In this document: positions 6,479-12,649 of the stretch, one piece after another
Position numbering within the stretch: the first letter of the stretch is position 1
Layout of the letters: the number at the start of each line of letters is the position of its first letter
Origin: an uncultured Clostridiaceae bacterium
GTDB taxonomy: Bacteria; Bacillota; Clostridia; TANB77; CAG-508
Direction: 5' to 3'
Assembly: GCA_958402495.1 (NCBI GenBank)
Contig: CATXTS010000034.1
Location: 1 to 15,614, forward strand
DNA: 15,614 nt
Notes under the pieces: generated by a model
What the model was told of the DNA's origin: nothing
Database searches by the model: none
Seen by the model: only the letters and a program-made list of their open reading frames with translations
Translations under genes and position numbers: made by a program

Positions 6479-8008
6479 TTACTTTTCAATTAAGCTTTCT
6501 CCTGTCATTTCCTCTGGTTTTTCTAATCCCATTAAATCTAACATCGTTGGTGCTAAATCTGCTAATCTGCCCTCTTTTAATTTAGTATTTTCCATTCCTA
6601 CTAAAATAAGAGGAACAGGATTAGTTGTATGGGCTGTATGTGGCTCTCCTGTTTTATAATCTATCATCTGTTCTGCATTTCCATGGTCTGCTGTGATTAA
6701 CAATACACCATTTTGTGCTTCTACTGCTTCCACGACTTTTTCTACACAACCGTCTATTGTCTCAATAGCTTTAATCGCAGCTTCTAAATTTCCAGTATGC
6801 CCTACCATGTCCGGATTTGCAAAGTTTAAAATAATACAATCATATTTTTTACTAGTAATGGCTTCTACTACTTTTTGTGTTACTTCTGGTGCGCTCATTT
6901 CTGGTTGTAAATCATAGGTTTCTACTTTTGGTGATGGCACTAAAATTCTGTCTTCTCCTGGATATTGTTTTTCTTCTCCACCATTAAAAAAGAATGTTAC
7001 ATGGGCATATTTTTCTGTTTCTGCAATTCTTAATTGGGTATATCCTTTTTCTGAAATATATTCACCAAATGTATTTTTTAATTCTTCTTTTTTAAAAGCA
7101 ATGTGTACATTTGGCATAGTTTCATCGTAACTAGTCATACAAACATAATATAAGTCTAATGGTTTTACTTCAAATTCTTTAAAATCTGGGTCTACTAATG
7201 TTCTAGTAATTTCTCTTGCTCTATCTGGTCTAAAATTAAAGAAAATGACAGAATCATGTTCTCCTATTGTGGCAACTGGATTTTCTCCATTCATAATGAC
7301 TGTTGGTTCTACAAATTCATCAAATATCTCTTTTTGATAAGAACTTTCGATAGCAAGTGTACTAGAAGTGGCTTTTTCTCCGATACCATTTACTAAAGCG
7401 TCATATGCTTTTTGTACTCTTTGCCATCTTTTATCTCTATCCATACTATAGAATCTACCTGAAATAGAAGCAATTCTTCCCACACCTTTTTCTTTCATTT
7501 TTTCTTCTAACTCGGATAAATAGGTTTCTCCTGATGCTGGTGGTGTATCTCTTCCGTCCATAAAGCAATGTACATACACATCTTCAAAATCTTTTCTTTT
7601 TGCAAGTTCTAAAATAGCAAATAAATGACGAATATGGCTATGCACACCACCATCTGATAATAGTCCCATAATGTGTAATTTGGAATGATATTTTTTACAA
7701 TTCTCAATAGCACCTACTAATTCGGGTATACTAAAGAAATCACCATCTTCTACTGATTTTGTGATGCGTGTTAATTCTTGATAAACGATTCTTCCTGCAC
7801 CAATGTTGGTATGTCCTACTTCTGAATTTCCCATTTGTCCTTCTGGAAGTCCTACATCAAGTCCACTAGTATGAATGTCTGTAGTGGGACATGTTTTCAT
7901 TAGTTTGTCTATATAGGGGGTCTTAGCTAATTTCACTGCATTGGCATTTTCATTCGCATTTTCACCAAACCCATCTAATATCATTAGCATCGTTAATTTT
8001 TTATCCAT
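6479..8008 (-). CDS. gpmI: 2,3-bisphosphoglycerate-independent phosphoglycerate mutase
   Basis: The enzyme interconverts 3- and 2-phosphoglycerate in the cytosol, using Mn2+ and a phosphoserine intermediate. The protein has 509 residues, normal for the family. The metal-binding D12 is in MILDGFGEN, and the catalytic Ser is S62 in MGNSEVGHTNIGAGR. The transferase part has HCFMDGRDTPP and SISGRFYSMDRDKRW. The C-terminal metal site is seen in NFANPDMVGHTGN and ITADHGNAEQM. It is the fourth glycolytic gene of the cluster, 17 bases after tpiA. The ribosome binding site (GAAGGA) is about 12 bases from the ATG and weaker than its neighbours. No enolase gene follows; a YezG-type gene takes that place. 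Confidence 0.98.
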   Translation of the reverse strand: MDKKLTMLMILDGFGENANENANAVKLAKTPYIDKLMKTCPTTDIHTSGLDVGLPEGQMGNSEVGHTNIGAGRIVYQELTRITKSVEDGDFFSIPELVGAIENCKKYHSKLHIMGLLSDGGVHSHIRHLFAILELAKRKDFEDVYVHCFMDGRDTPPASGETYLSELEEKMKEKGVGRIASISGRFYSMDRDKRWQRVQKAYDALVNGIGEKATSSTLAIESSYQKEIFDEFVEPTVIMNGENPVATIGEHDSVIFFNFRPDRAREITRTLVDPDFKEFEVKPLDLYYVCMTSYDETMPNVHIAFKKEELKNTFGEYISEKGYTQLRIAETEKYAHVTFFFNGGEEKQYPGEDRILVPSPKVETYDLQPEMSAPEVTQKVVEAITSKKYDCIILNFANPDMVGHTGNLEAAIKAIETIDGCVEKVVEAVEAQNGVLLITADHGNAEQMIDYKTGEPHTAHTTNPVPLILVGMENTKLKEGRLADLAPTMLDLMGLEKPEEMTGESLIEK

Positions 8009-8025
8009 TTTTTTCTACCGTCCTT

Positions 8026-8778
8026 CTAATCATTATCTTTTATTATTTTCTTGAATTCTTCTATTTTTAAACTAGCACCACCAATTAAGGCTCCATCTAT
8101 GTCTGATGCAGATAATAATGTTTTTGCATTTTCTGCTGAAACACTACCACCATATAATAAGATAGTATTTTGTGCAGTTTCTTCTCCATACATTTGTTGT
8201 ATTTGATTTCTAATTTGTTTAACTGCTTGGTTAGCATCTTCTAGCGTAGCTGTTTTTCCAGTTCCAATTGCCCAAATTGGTTCATAGGCAATAATGGTAT
8301 TTTCTACTTGCTCTTTTGTTAAACCTGCTAAATCTTTTTCAATTTGCATGATTACCACTTCTTCTGCTTTTCCTGCTTCTCTTTGTTCTAACGTTTCTCC
8401 TACACAAAGAATTGGTTTTAAATCATTATCAAAAGCAGCTTTTAACTTTTGATTGACGGTTTCATCCGTTTCTGCAAAATATTTTCTTCTTTCGGAATGT
8501 CCTATTATTACATATTCTACATGAATAGATTTTAGCATCTTTCCAGAAATTTCACCAGTATAAGCACCAGCCTCTTTAAAATGCATATTTTGTGCACCTA
8601 TTTTTATAGGTGTATCTTGTGCAGTTAATAAACTATAAAATAAGTCTATATAGGGCACACATAGTATAATTTCATTTTTACTTTGTTTAGCAGTATCTGT
8701 AAGGCTTGTAATAAATTCCATTGCTTCATTTGGAAGCATATTCATTTTCCAATTGCCTGCAATTACTTTTCTCCTCAT
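8026..8778 (-). CDS. tpiA: Triose-phosphate isomerase
   Basis: The enzyme interconverts dihydroxyacetone phosphate and glyceraldehyde 3-phosphate. The protein has 250 residues, the usual length. GNWKMN (8-13) gives the substrate Lys K11. IIGHSERR gives the catalytic H94, and AYEPIWAIGTGKTA gives the catalytic E166 and the flexible loop 6. LLYGGSV near 208-213 binds phosphate. An open frame extends upstream to 8805, but AAAGGAG lies 7 bases before the ATG at 8778. The family also begins with RRKVIAGNWKMN, so the shorter start is chosen. It is the third gene of the glycolytic operon, 39 bases after pgk. Confidence 0.98.
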   Translation of the reverse strand: MRRKVIAGNWKMNMLPNEAMEFITSLTDTAKQSKNEIILCVPYIDLFYSLLTAQDTPIKIGAQNMHFKEAGAYTGEISGKMLKSIHVEYVIIGHSERRKYFAETDETVNQKLKAAFDNDLKPILCVGETLEQREAGKAEEVVIMQIEKDLAGLTKEQVENTIIAYEPIWAIGTGKTATLEDANQAVKQIRNQIQQMYGEETAQNTILLYGGSVSAENAKTLLSASDIDGALIGGASLKIEEFKKIIKDND

Positions 8779-8817
8779 GCATTTTCTCCTTTTCCGAATA
8801 ACCAATATGCTTACTAG

Positions 8818-10026
8818 CTATTCTTTATCTTGTAAACATTCTATTCCTGGTAGTTTTTTACCCTCTAAAAATTCTAGAGAAGCGCCTCCACCAGTTGAGA
8901 TATGTGTCATTTTATCAGATATACCAATTCTTTCCATAGCAGCTGCTGAATCTCCACCACCTATAATTGTTGTACAATCTTCTAAAGATGCTAATAATTT
9001 TGCTAAAGAGTCGGTTCCATTTGCAAAACTAGGATATTCTGAAAATCCAACTGGTCCATTCCAAAGAATGGTTTTTGCTTTTTGTAGTTCTTCTGAAAAT
9101 AGTGCTATGGTTTTTGGTCCAATATCTAATCCTTCCCATCCATCTGGAATTTGGTCTGAATCGATTGGCTGTGCATGTACATCTGTCTGTGTTACATAAT
9201 TTTCAAAATCAAAGTTATCTGAAATAACATTATCGACAGGAAGCATAAATTTTACGCCTTTTGCTTTTGCTTTTTCCATAGCATTTTTAGCTAGGTCAAT
9301 TTTATTTTCTTCACAAATAGAATTTCCTACACTATAGCCCATAGATTTAAAGAAAGTATAGGCCATACCACCTGCAATAATTAAAGTATCTACTTTTTCT
9401 AATAAACTATCGATAACGGCAATTTTATCAGAGACTTTCTTTCCTCCTAAAATGGCTACAAATGGTCTTTTTGGATTTTCTAAACTAGCACCTAAGAAAT
9501 TCAATTCTTTTTCTATTAAAAATCCAGATACTGCTGGCAAATGTTGTGCAACACCCGCTGTAGAACTATGTGCTCTGTGAGCAGTTCCAAAAGCGTCGTT
9601 CACATAAATTTGTGCCATATCGGCTAATTCTTTAGATAAACTATCTTCATTTTTTTCTTCTCTTGGGTCAAATCTAACATTTTCTAATAAGACAATTTCT
9701 CCTGGTTGCATATTTTTAGTTAGTTCTTGTGCACTAGGTCCTGTAACATCTTCTGCTAAAATTACGTTTTTGTTCAGTAGTCTACTTAGTTCTTGTGCTA
9801 CCGGTAGTAAAGAATATTCTTTTTTAACTTCTCCCTTTGGTCTACCTAAGTGAGAACATAGGATAATTTTACAATCTTGTTCTAACAAGTATTGTATCGT
9901 TGGAAGTGCTCCCACAATCCTTCTGTTATCTGTAATAACGCCATTTTCTAAAGGTACATTAAAATCACATCTGACTAATACTTTTTTGCCTTTTACATCG
10001 ATATCTTTTACAGTTTTCTTCTGCAT
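8818..10026 (-). CDS. pgk: Phosphoglycerate kinase
   Basis: The enzyme transfers phosphate from 1,3-bisphosphoglycerate to ADP, the first ATP-yielding step of glycolysis. The protein has 402 residues, the full family length. The 3-phosphoglycerate-binding N-domain shows VLVRCDFNVPL (17-27), SHLGRPKGE, and ENVRFDPREEKNE. The nucleotide-binding C-domain shows GGKKVSDKIAV, WNGPVGFSEYPSFANGT and TIIGGGDSAAA. GPVGFSE takes the place of the commoner GPMGVFE, a mild variant. AAGGAGG is well placed before the ATG. It lies 77 bases after gap, and a strong hairpin fills the gap between them. Confidence 0.98.
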   Translation of the reverse strand: MQKKTVKDIDVKGKKVLVRCDFNVPLENGVITDNRRIVGALPTIQYLLEQDCKIILCSHLGRPKGEVKKEYSLLPVAQELSRLLNKNVILAEDVTGPSAQELTKNMQPGEIVLLENVRFDPREEKNEDSLSKELADMAQIYVNDAFGTAHRAHSSTAGVAQHLPAVSGFLIEKELNFLGASLENPKRPFVAILGGKKVSDKIAVIDSLLEKVDTLIIAGGMAYTFFKSMGYSVGNSICEENKIDLAKNAMEKAKAKGVKFMLPVDNVISDNFDFENYVTQTDVHAQPIDSDQIPDGWEGLDIGPKTIALFSEELQKAKTILWNGPVGFSEYPSFANGTDSLAKLLASLEDCTTIIGGGDSAAAMERIGISDKMTHISTGGGASLEFLEGKKLPGIECLQDKE

Positions 10027-10059
10027 ATAAGCTTTCCTCCTTCTTTTTTTACAGGGCTT

Positions 10060-10088
10060 AAAGTTGGAAAAAAACTTTTTCCAACTTT
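10060..10088 (-). promoter_or_regulatory. Intercistronic hairpin between gap and pgk
   Basis: AAAGTTGGAAAAA and TTTTTCCAACTTT form a perfect 13-bp inverted repeat around a 3-base loop. On the - strand no T run follows the stem. It therefore looks more like a 3' protective or processing hairpin, or a leaky attenuator, that could set gap mRNA above the downstream genes. Confidence 0.75.
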
Positions 10089-10103
10089 GCCTTTGTTTTA
10101 TAT

Positions 10104-11114
10104 TTATTTATGGTCTACAGATGCCATATATACAGCAAGGTCGACTAATTTGTTTGAGTAACCCCATTCATTATCATACCATGCAATTAATTTTACAAAA
10201 GTATCTGTTAATTGGATACCTGCTGTGGCATCAAAGATAGATGTATGTTCGTCATTAATGAAGTCTGATGAAACAACAGCATCTTCTGTATATTCAATAA
10301 TACCTTTCATTTCATTTTCTGATGCTTCTTTCATAACTCTACAAATTTCTTCCATAGTGGTTGGTTTTGCTAAGTTACAAGTTAAATCTACTACGGATAC
10401 ATCTACAGTTGGTACTCTAAATGCCATACCGGTTAATTTTCCATTTAAGTCTGGAATTACTTTTCCTACTGCTTTTGCTGCTCCTGTTGAAGAAGGTATA
10501 ATGTTAGCAGAAGCTGCTCTACCACCTCTCCAATCTTTTTTAGATGCTCCATCTACTGTTTTTTGTGTTGCAGTTGTAGAATGTACGGTTGTCATTAATC
10601 CATCTACAATACCAAAATGGTCATGAATAACTTTGGCAAGTGGTGCTAAACAGTTTGTTGTACATGATGCATTGGATACAATGTTCATACTGCTTTCATA
10701 TTTTTCATTATTAACGCCCATTACAAACATAGGTGCATCTTTTGAAGGTGCACTGATGACTACTTTCTTAGCGCCACCTTTTAAATGTGCTTCTGCTTTT
10801 TCCATAGTAGTAAATACGCCTGAACATTCTAATACATATTCTACACCATCATTTCCCCATGGAATATTAACTGGGTCCATTTCATTATATACTTTTATTT
10901 CTTTTCCATTCACAACGATTGTATTTTCTTTTGCAGATACCTCTCCATCAAATTTTCCATGTACGGTATCATATTTTACCATATAAGCCATATAATCTGC
11001 TGTGATGAAAGGGTCATTAATTGCTACAACCTCTACTTCTTTATTTTTTAGTGCTGCTTGGAAAGCTAAATTTCCAATTCTTCCAAAACCATTGATTCCA
11101 ATTTTAACTGTCAT
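10104..11114 (-). CDS. gap: Glyceraldehyde-3-phosphate dehydrogenase, glycolytic type
   Basis: The enzyme oxidises glyceraldehyde 3-phosphate to 1,3-bisphosphoglycerate with NAD+. The protein has 336 residues. The Rossmann segment is KIGINGFGRIGNLAF (4-18). AINDPF with D34 favours NAD+ over NADP+. The active-site Cys is C151 in SNASCTTNCLAP. HSTTATQKTVDG carries the catalytic His, and WYDNEWGYSNK is the usual C-terminal mark. The longest frame starts at 11120, only 2 bases after AAGGAGG. The ATG at 11114 gives 8-base spacing and the canonical MTVKIGINGFG start. It is the first gene of the operon, behind a good promoter. No CggR-type repressor gene is adjacent. Confidence 0.98.
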   Translation of the reverse strand: MTVKIGINGFGRIGNLAFQAALKNKEVEVVAINDPFITADYMAYMVKYDTVHGKFDGEVSAKENTIVVNGKEIKVYNEMDPVNIPWGNDGVEYVLECSGVFTTMEKAEAHLKGGAKKVVISAPSKDAPMFVMGVNNEKYESSMNIVSNASCTTNCLAPLAKVIHDHFGIVDGLMTTVHSTTATQKTVDGASKKDWRGGRAASANIIPSSTGAAKAVGKVIPDLNGKLTGMAFRVPTVDVSVVDLTCNLAKPTTMEEICRVMKEASENEMKGIIEYTEDAVVSSDFINDEHTSIFDATAGIQLTDTFVKLIAWYDNEWGYSNKLVDLAVYMASVDHK

Positions 11115-11156
11115 TTTCATTTCCTCCTTAACATTTATTATTGTTTTAACACTGCT

Positions 11157-11185
11157 ATTTTATACCAAGTATGGTTAGTTTTCAA
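11157..11185 (-). promoter_or_regulatory. Sigma-A promoter of the gap operon
   Basis: On the - strand TTGAAA (11180-11185), 17 bases and TAAAAT (11157-11162, within GGTATAAAAT). A small dyad, ACCA-N4-TGGT, sits between the two elements and might bind a regulator. The start of transcription would be about 35 bases before the gap start codon. Confidence 0.78.
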
Positions 11186-11235
11186 GTATTTCTTACCATT
11201 CTTTTCATAATTTTAAAGTTTTTTCTATTTTTCTA

Positions 11236-11264
11236 TTGCATTATGTAAATAATTATGTTATTAT
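11236..11264 (+). promoter_or_regulatory. Sigma-A promoter of the structured ncRNA
   Basis: TTGCAT (11236-11241), exactly 17 bases, then TATTAT (11259-11264). It is divergent from the gap promoter, with about 50 bases between the two -35 boxes. The RNA would start near 11271. Confidence 0.75.
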
Positions 11265-11270
11265 ATAGTT

Positions 11271-11511
11271 ATGTAAGGTTATTCTACTTACAAAAAAATC
11301 ACAGGAGGTCATTAGTATATGACTCATGCACGGGGGTATCCCAGTAATTTTTGTTATGCAACAGTAAAAACCATTAGCAATAAGCTTCGTCCGGCAGCGC
11401 GTACAGCGGGAGGGTAAGCATGAACAGATTCATGAGTGGATTTACGTAGTGACAGACAATTGAATAGTGTGATTGAACCGGCGGTGTTAATGCACCGCCG
11501 GGCGTTTTTTT
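11271..11511 (+). ncRNA. raiA: Free-standing structured ncRNA, probable raiA-motif RNA
   Basis: A stretch of about 240 bases is far richer in G+C than its surroundings. It lies between a good promoter and a GC-rich terminator, with no gene downstream on the same strand, so it is a stand-alone RNA and not a riboswitch. Visible hairpins are GTAAG/CTTAC (11273-11291), GTCAT/ATGAC (11308-11323), GGG/CCC around GGTAT (11332-11342), TTTTT/AAAAA with an inner GTT/AAC (about 11349-11370), CATGAA/TTCATG (11419-11434) and the terminator stem. GCTT/AAGC (11384-11419) may enclose a GC-rich multiloop. From memory, size, host group, sequence flavour and the presence of comF within a few kb fit the raiA-motif RNA, which affects sporulation in Clostridium. 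I could not compare it with a covariance model. A 6S RNA or an unnamed RNA is the alternative. It contains none of the hallmarks of SRP RNA, RNase P, tmRNA, T-box or c-di-GMP riboswitches. Confidence 0.72.
11478..11511 (+). terminator. GC-rich terminator of the ncRNA
   Basis: CCGGCGGTG and CACCGCCGG form a perfect 9-bp stem around a 6-base loop, followed by GCG and a run of eight T. It is the strongest intrinsic terminator in the window. Confidence 0.93.
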
Positions 11512-11518
11512 GTTTAAA

Positions 11519-11550
11519 AAAATATCCACTCTAATAGGAGTGGGTATTTT
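11519..11550 (-). terminator. Terminator of the repeat-protein gene
   Basis: On the - strand AAAATACCCACTC pairs with GAGTGGATATTTT over 13 positions, one of them a wobble pair, around a 6-base loop. A run of T follows. It lies directly after the stop codon and back to back with the ncRNA terminator. Confidence 0.88.
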
Positions 11551-11832
11551 CTATAATGTGATATCGATTTTCTTAAACCAGAATTTTTTCATACTTTCTG
11601 CTGTAATTTCATGGAATAAAAAGTCATGTACATCTTGTCCTGTAATCTCTTGATGCCAAAAGTCATGAACTTCTTGAAATACTTTTTCTTGCTTTGGAGT
11701 TAATTCTAATTTTATTTCATGAAATAAGAAATTCTTTACTTTTGTCCAAACATTAATCTCTGTTGGTAAAGACTTTCCTTGTTCTTCTGCTTTGTTCATT
11801 GGTTCTGCCATATTTACGTTATTCTCTTCCAC
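11551..11832 (-). CDS. Small protein with four VHDFLFHEI-like repeats, function unknown
   Basis: This is a 93-residue protein counted from the chosen GTG. Its C-terminal two thirds hold four copies of a nine-residue motif, (V/M)-x-x-F-(L/W)-(F/H)-x-(E/K)-I: VKNFLFHEI, VHDFWHQEI, VHDFLFHEI and MKKFWFKKI. They are spaced 23, 13 and 13 residues apart. Aromatics and His/Glu recur in phase, which suggests stacked short amphipathic helices or a self-assembling or membrane-surface-binding protein. There is no signal peptide, Cys or membrane helix. I do not recognise the family. The longest frame starts at 11874, but that ATG coincides with the predicted transcription start and has no ribosome binding site. 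The GTG at 11832 has AGGAGG 8 bases upstream. It converges on the ncRNA and lies downstream of spoVT with its own promoter. Confidence 0.8.
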   Translation of the reverse strand: MEENNVNMAEPMNKAEEQGKSLPTEINVWTKVKNFLFHEIKLELTPKQEKVFQEVHDFWHQEITGQDVHDFLFHEITAESMKKFWFKKIDITL

Positions 11833-11881
11833 CTTTATTTCCTCCTTTGTATCTACTATTTTTATTCTTATCATCGTATTA

Positions 11882-11910
11882 TTTATACTACAATTGGTTT
11901 AGAAAATCAA
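11882..11910 (-). promoter_or_regulatory. Sigma-A-like promoter of the repeat-protein gene
   Basis: On the - strand TTGATT (11905-11910), 17 bases, TATAAA (11882-11887). The predicted RNA start near 11875 leaves a leader of about 43 bases before the GTG start and rules against the ATG at 11874. Confidence 0.68.
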
Positions 11911-11966
11911 TACTTTTTCTGTTTGTCATGTAAATGTAATATTGTAATATTTTCGTAATCTTGTTT

Positions 11967-12521
11967 TTACAATTCCATTTGTGTTCCTAAAAAGCTAGCA
12001 GCTGACTGCACTACCTTTTTTTCAACTTCTGTCATTTTCGTATTGGCATCTTTTGATATTAAAATAACACTACCGATTACATCTCCATCAGAAATGATAG
12101 GATATACCACTTGTGCATTATTTTTCTTGTCCGCATTTTCATTTTGCGTAATCGGAACTGAAACATCATTATTTTCTTTACTAATATAGGCTTCTTTATC
12201 ATCCATAATTCTTTCTAAATCTTTGCTAATGCCTTGTTCTAAAAATTCTTTTTTAGAACCTCCTGATACTGCAATAACGGTATCTTTATCTGTTATACAG
12301 GCAATATGACCAGTTGTTTTTGCTAATGTTTCTGCGTATTCTGTAGCAAATTCAGAAAGTTCACCAATTGGAGAATATTTCTTTAAAATAATTTGTCCTT
12401 CTCTATCTGTAAAAATTTCTAATGGGTCTCCTTCTTTAATACGTAATGTTTTTCTAATTTCTTTTGGAATTACGATTCTTCCTAAATCATCTATTCTTCT
12501 TACCACACCGGTTGCTTTCAA
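11967..12521 (-). CDS. spoVT: Stage V sporulation protein T, forespore transcription regulator
   Basis: The protein has 184 residues, close to SpoVT of Bacillus subtilis (178). The N-terminal AbrB-type DNA-binding domain is clear: MKATGVVRRIDDLGRIVIPKEIR (1-23) and LRIKEGDPLEIFTD (27-40). A GAF-like sensor domain covers about 56-182, with ETLAKTTGHIACITDKDTVIAVSG and VVYPIISDGDVIGSVILIS. In Bacillus SpoVT is a tetramer that tunes sigma-G genes in the forespore and affects germination. AAGGAGGG lies before the ATG. The upstream region carries a sigma-G-type promoter, matching known control of the gene. The usual neighbours (mfd, polysaccharide export genes) are absent here. No strong terminator is visible after the stop codon. 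Confidence 0.95.
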   Translation of the reverse strand: MKATGVVRRIDDLGRIVIPKEIRKTLRIKEGDPLEIFTDREGQIILKKYSPIGELSEFATEYAETLAKTTGHIACITDKDTVIAVSGGSKKEFLEQGISKDLERIMDDKEAYISKENNDVSVPITQNENADKKNNAQVVYPIISDGDVIGSVILISKDANTKMTEVEKKVVQSAASFLGTQMEL

Positions 12522-12555
12522 ACTCTTTCCCTCCTTTATTTTTTAAGTCTACTCT

Positions 12556-12584
12556 TATTATGACAAAAGTGGGAAATTTTATGC
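12556..12584 (-). promoter_or_regulatory. Sigma-G (forespore) type promoter of spoVT
   Basis: On the - strand GCATA (12580-12584), 17 bases and CATAATA (12556-12562). This matches the Bacillus sigma-G pattern (GHATR, about 18 bases, CATWHTA) and lies 34 bases before the spoVT start. Sigma-F has a related consensus and cannot be excluded. Confidence 0.78.
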
Positions 12585-12625
12585 ATTTTTTTATTTTTCT
12601 TTGAAATTCCTTTTTTTGAGAAGAA

Positions 12626-12649
12626 AAAAGATAGATAACTCTACCTTTT
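12626..12649 (-). terminator. Terminator of the KAP NTPase gene
   Basis: On the - strand AAAAGGTAGA pairs with TCTATCTTTT (one wobble pair) around a 4-base loop, and a T run follows. The stem begins within the stop codon. Confidence 0.82.

Noticed and set aside
8753..9199. 148-codon + strand open frame across tpiA/pgk, and similar frames at 10225-10626, 10633-10986 and 6432-6659
   Set aside because: They lie antisense to well-identified glycolytic genes, have no ribosome binding site and encode low-complexity Ser/Thr-rich sequence, so they are shadows of the real frames.
11300..11470. Cyclic-di-GMP or other riboswitch in front of a gene
   Set aside because: The hallmark segments of c-di-GMP-I, T-box, cobalamin and SAM riboswitches are not present, and no gene follows on the same strand after the terminator.
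11833..11874. Start of the repeat protein at ATG 11874 (107 residues)
   Set aside because: The ATG lies on the predicted transcription start and lacks a ribosome binding site, whereas GTG 11832 has AGGAGG at 8-base spacing.
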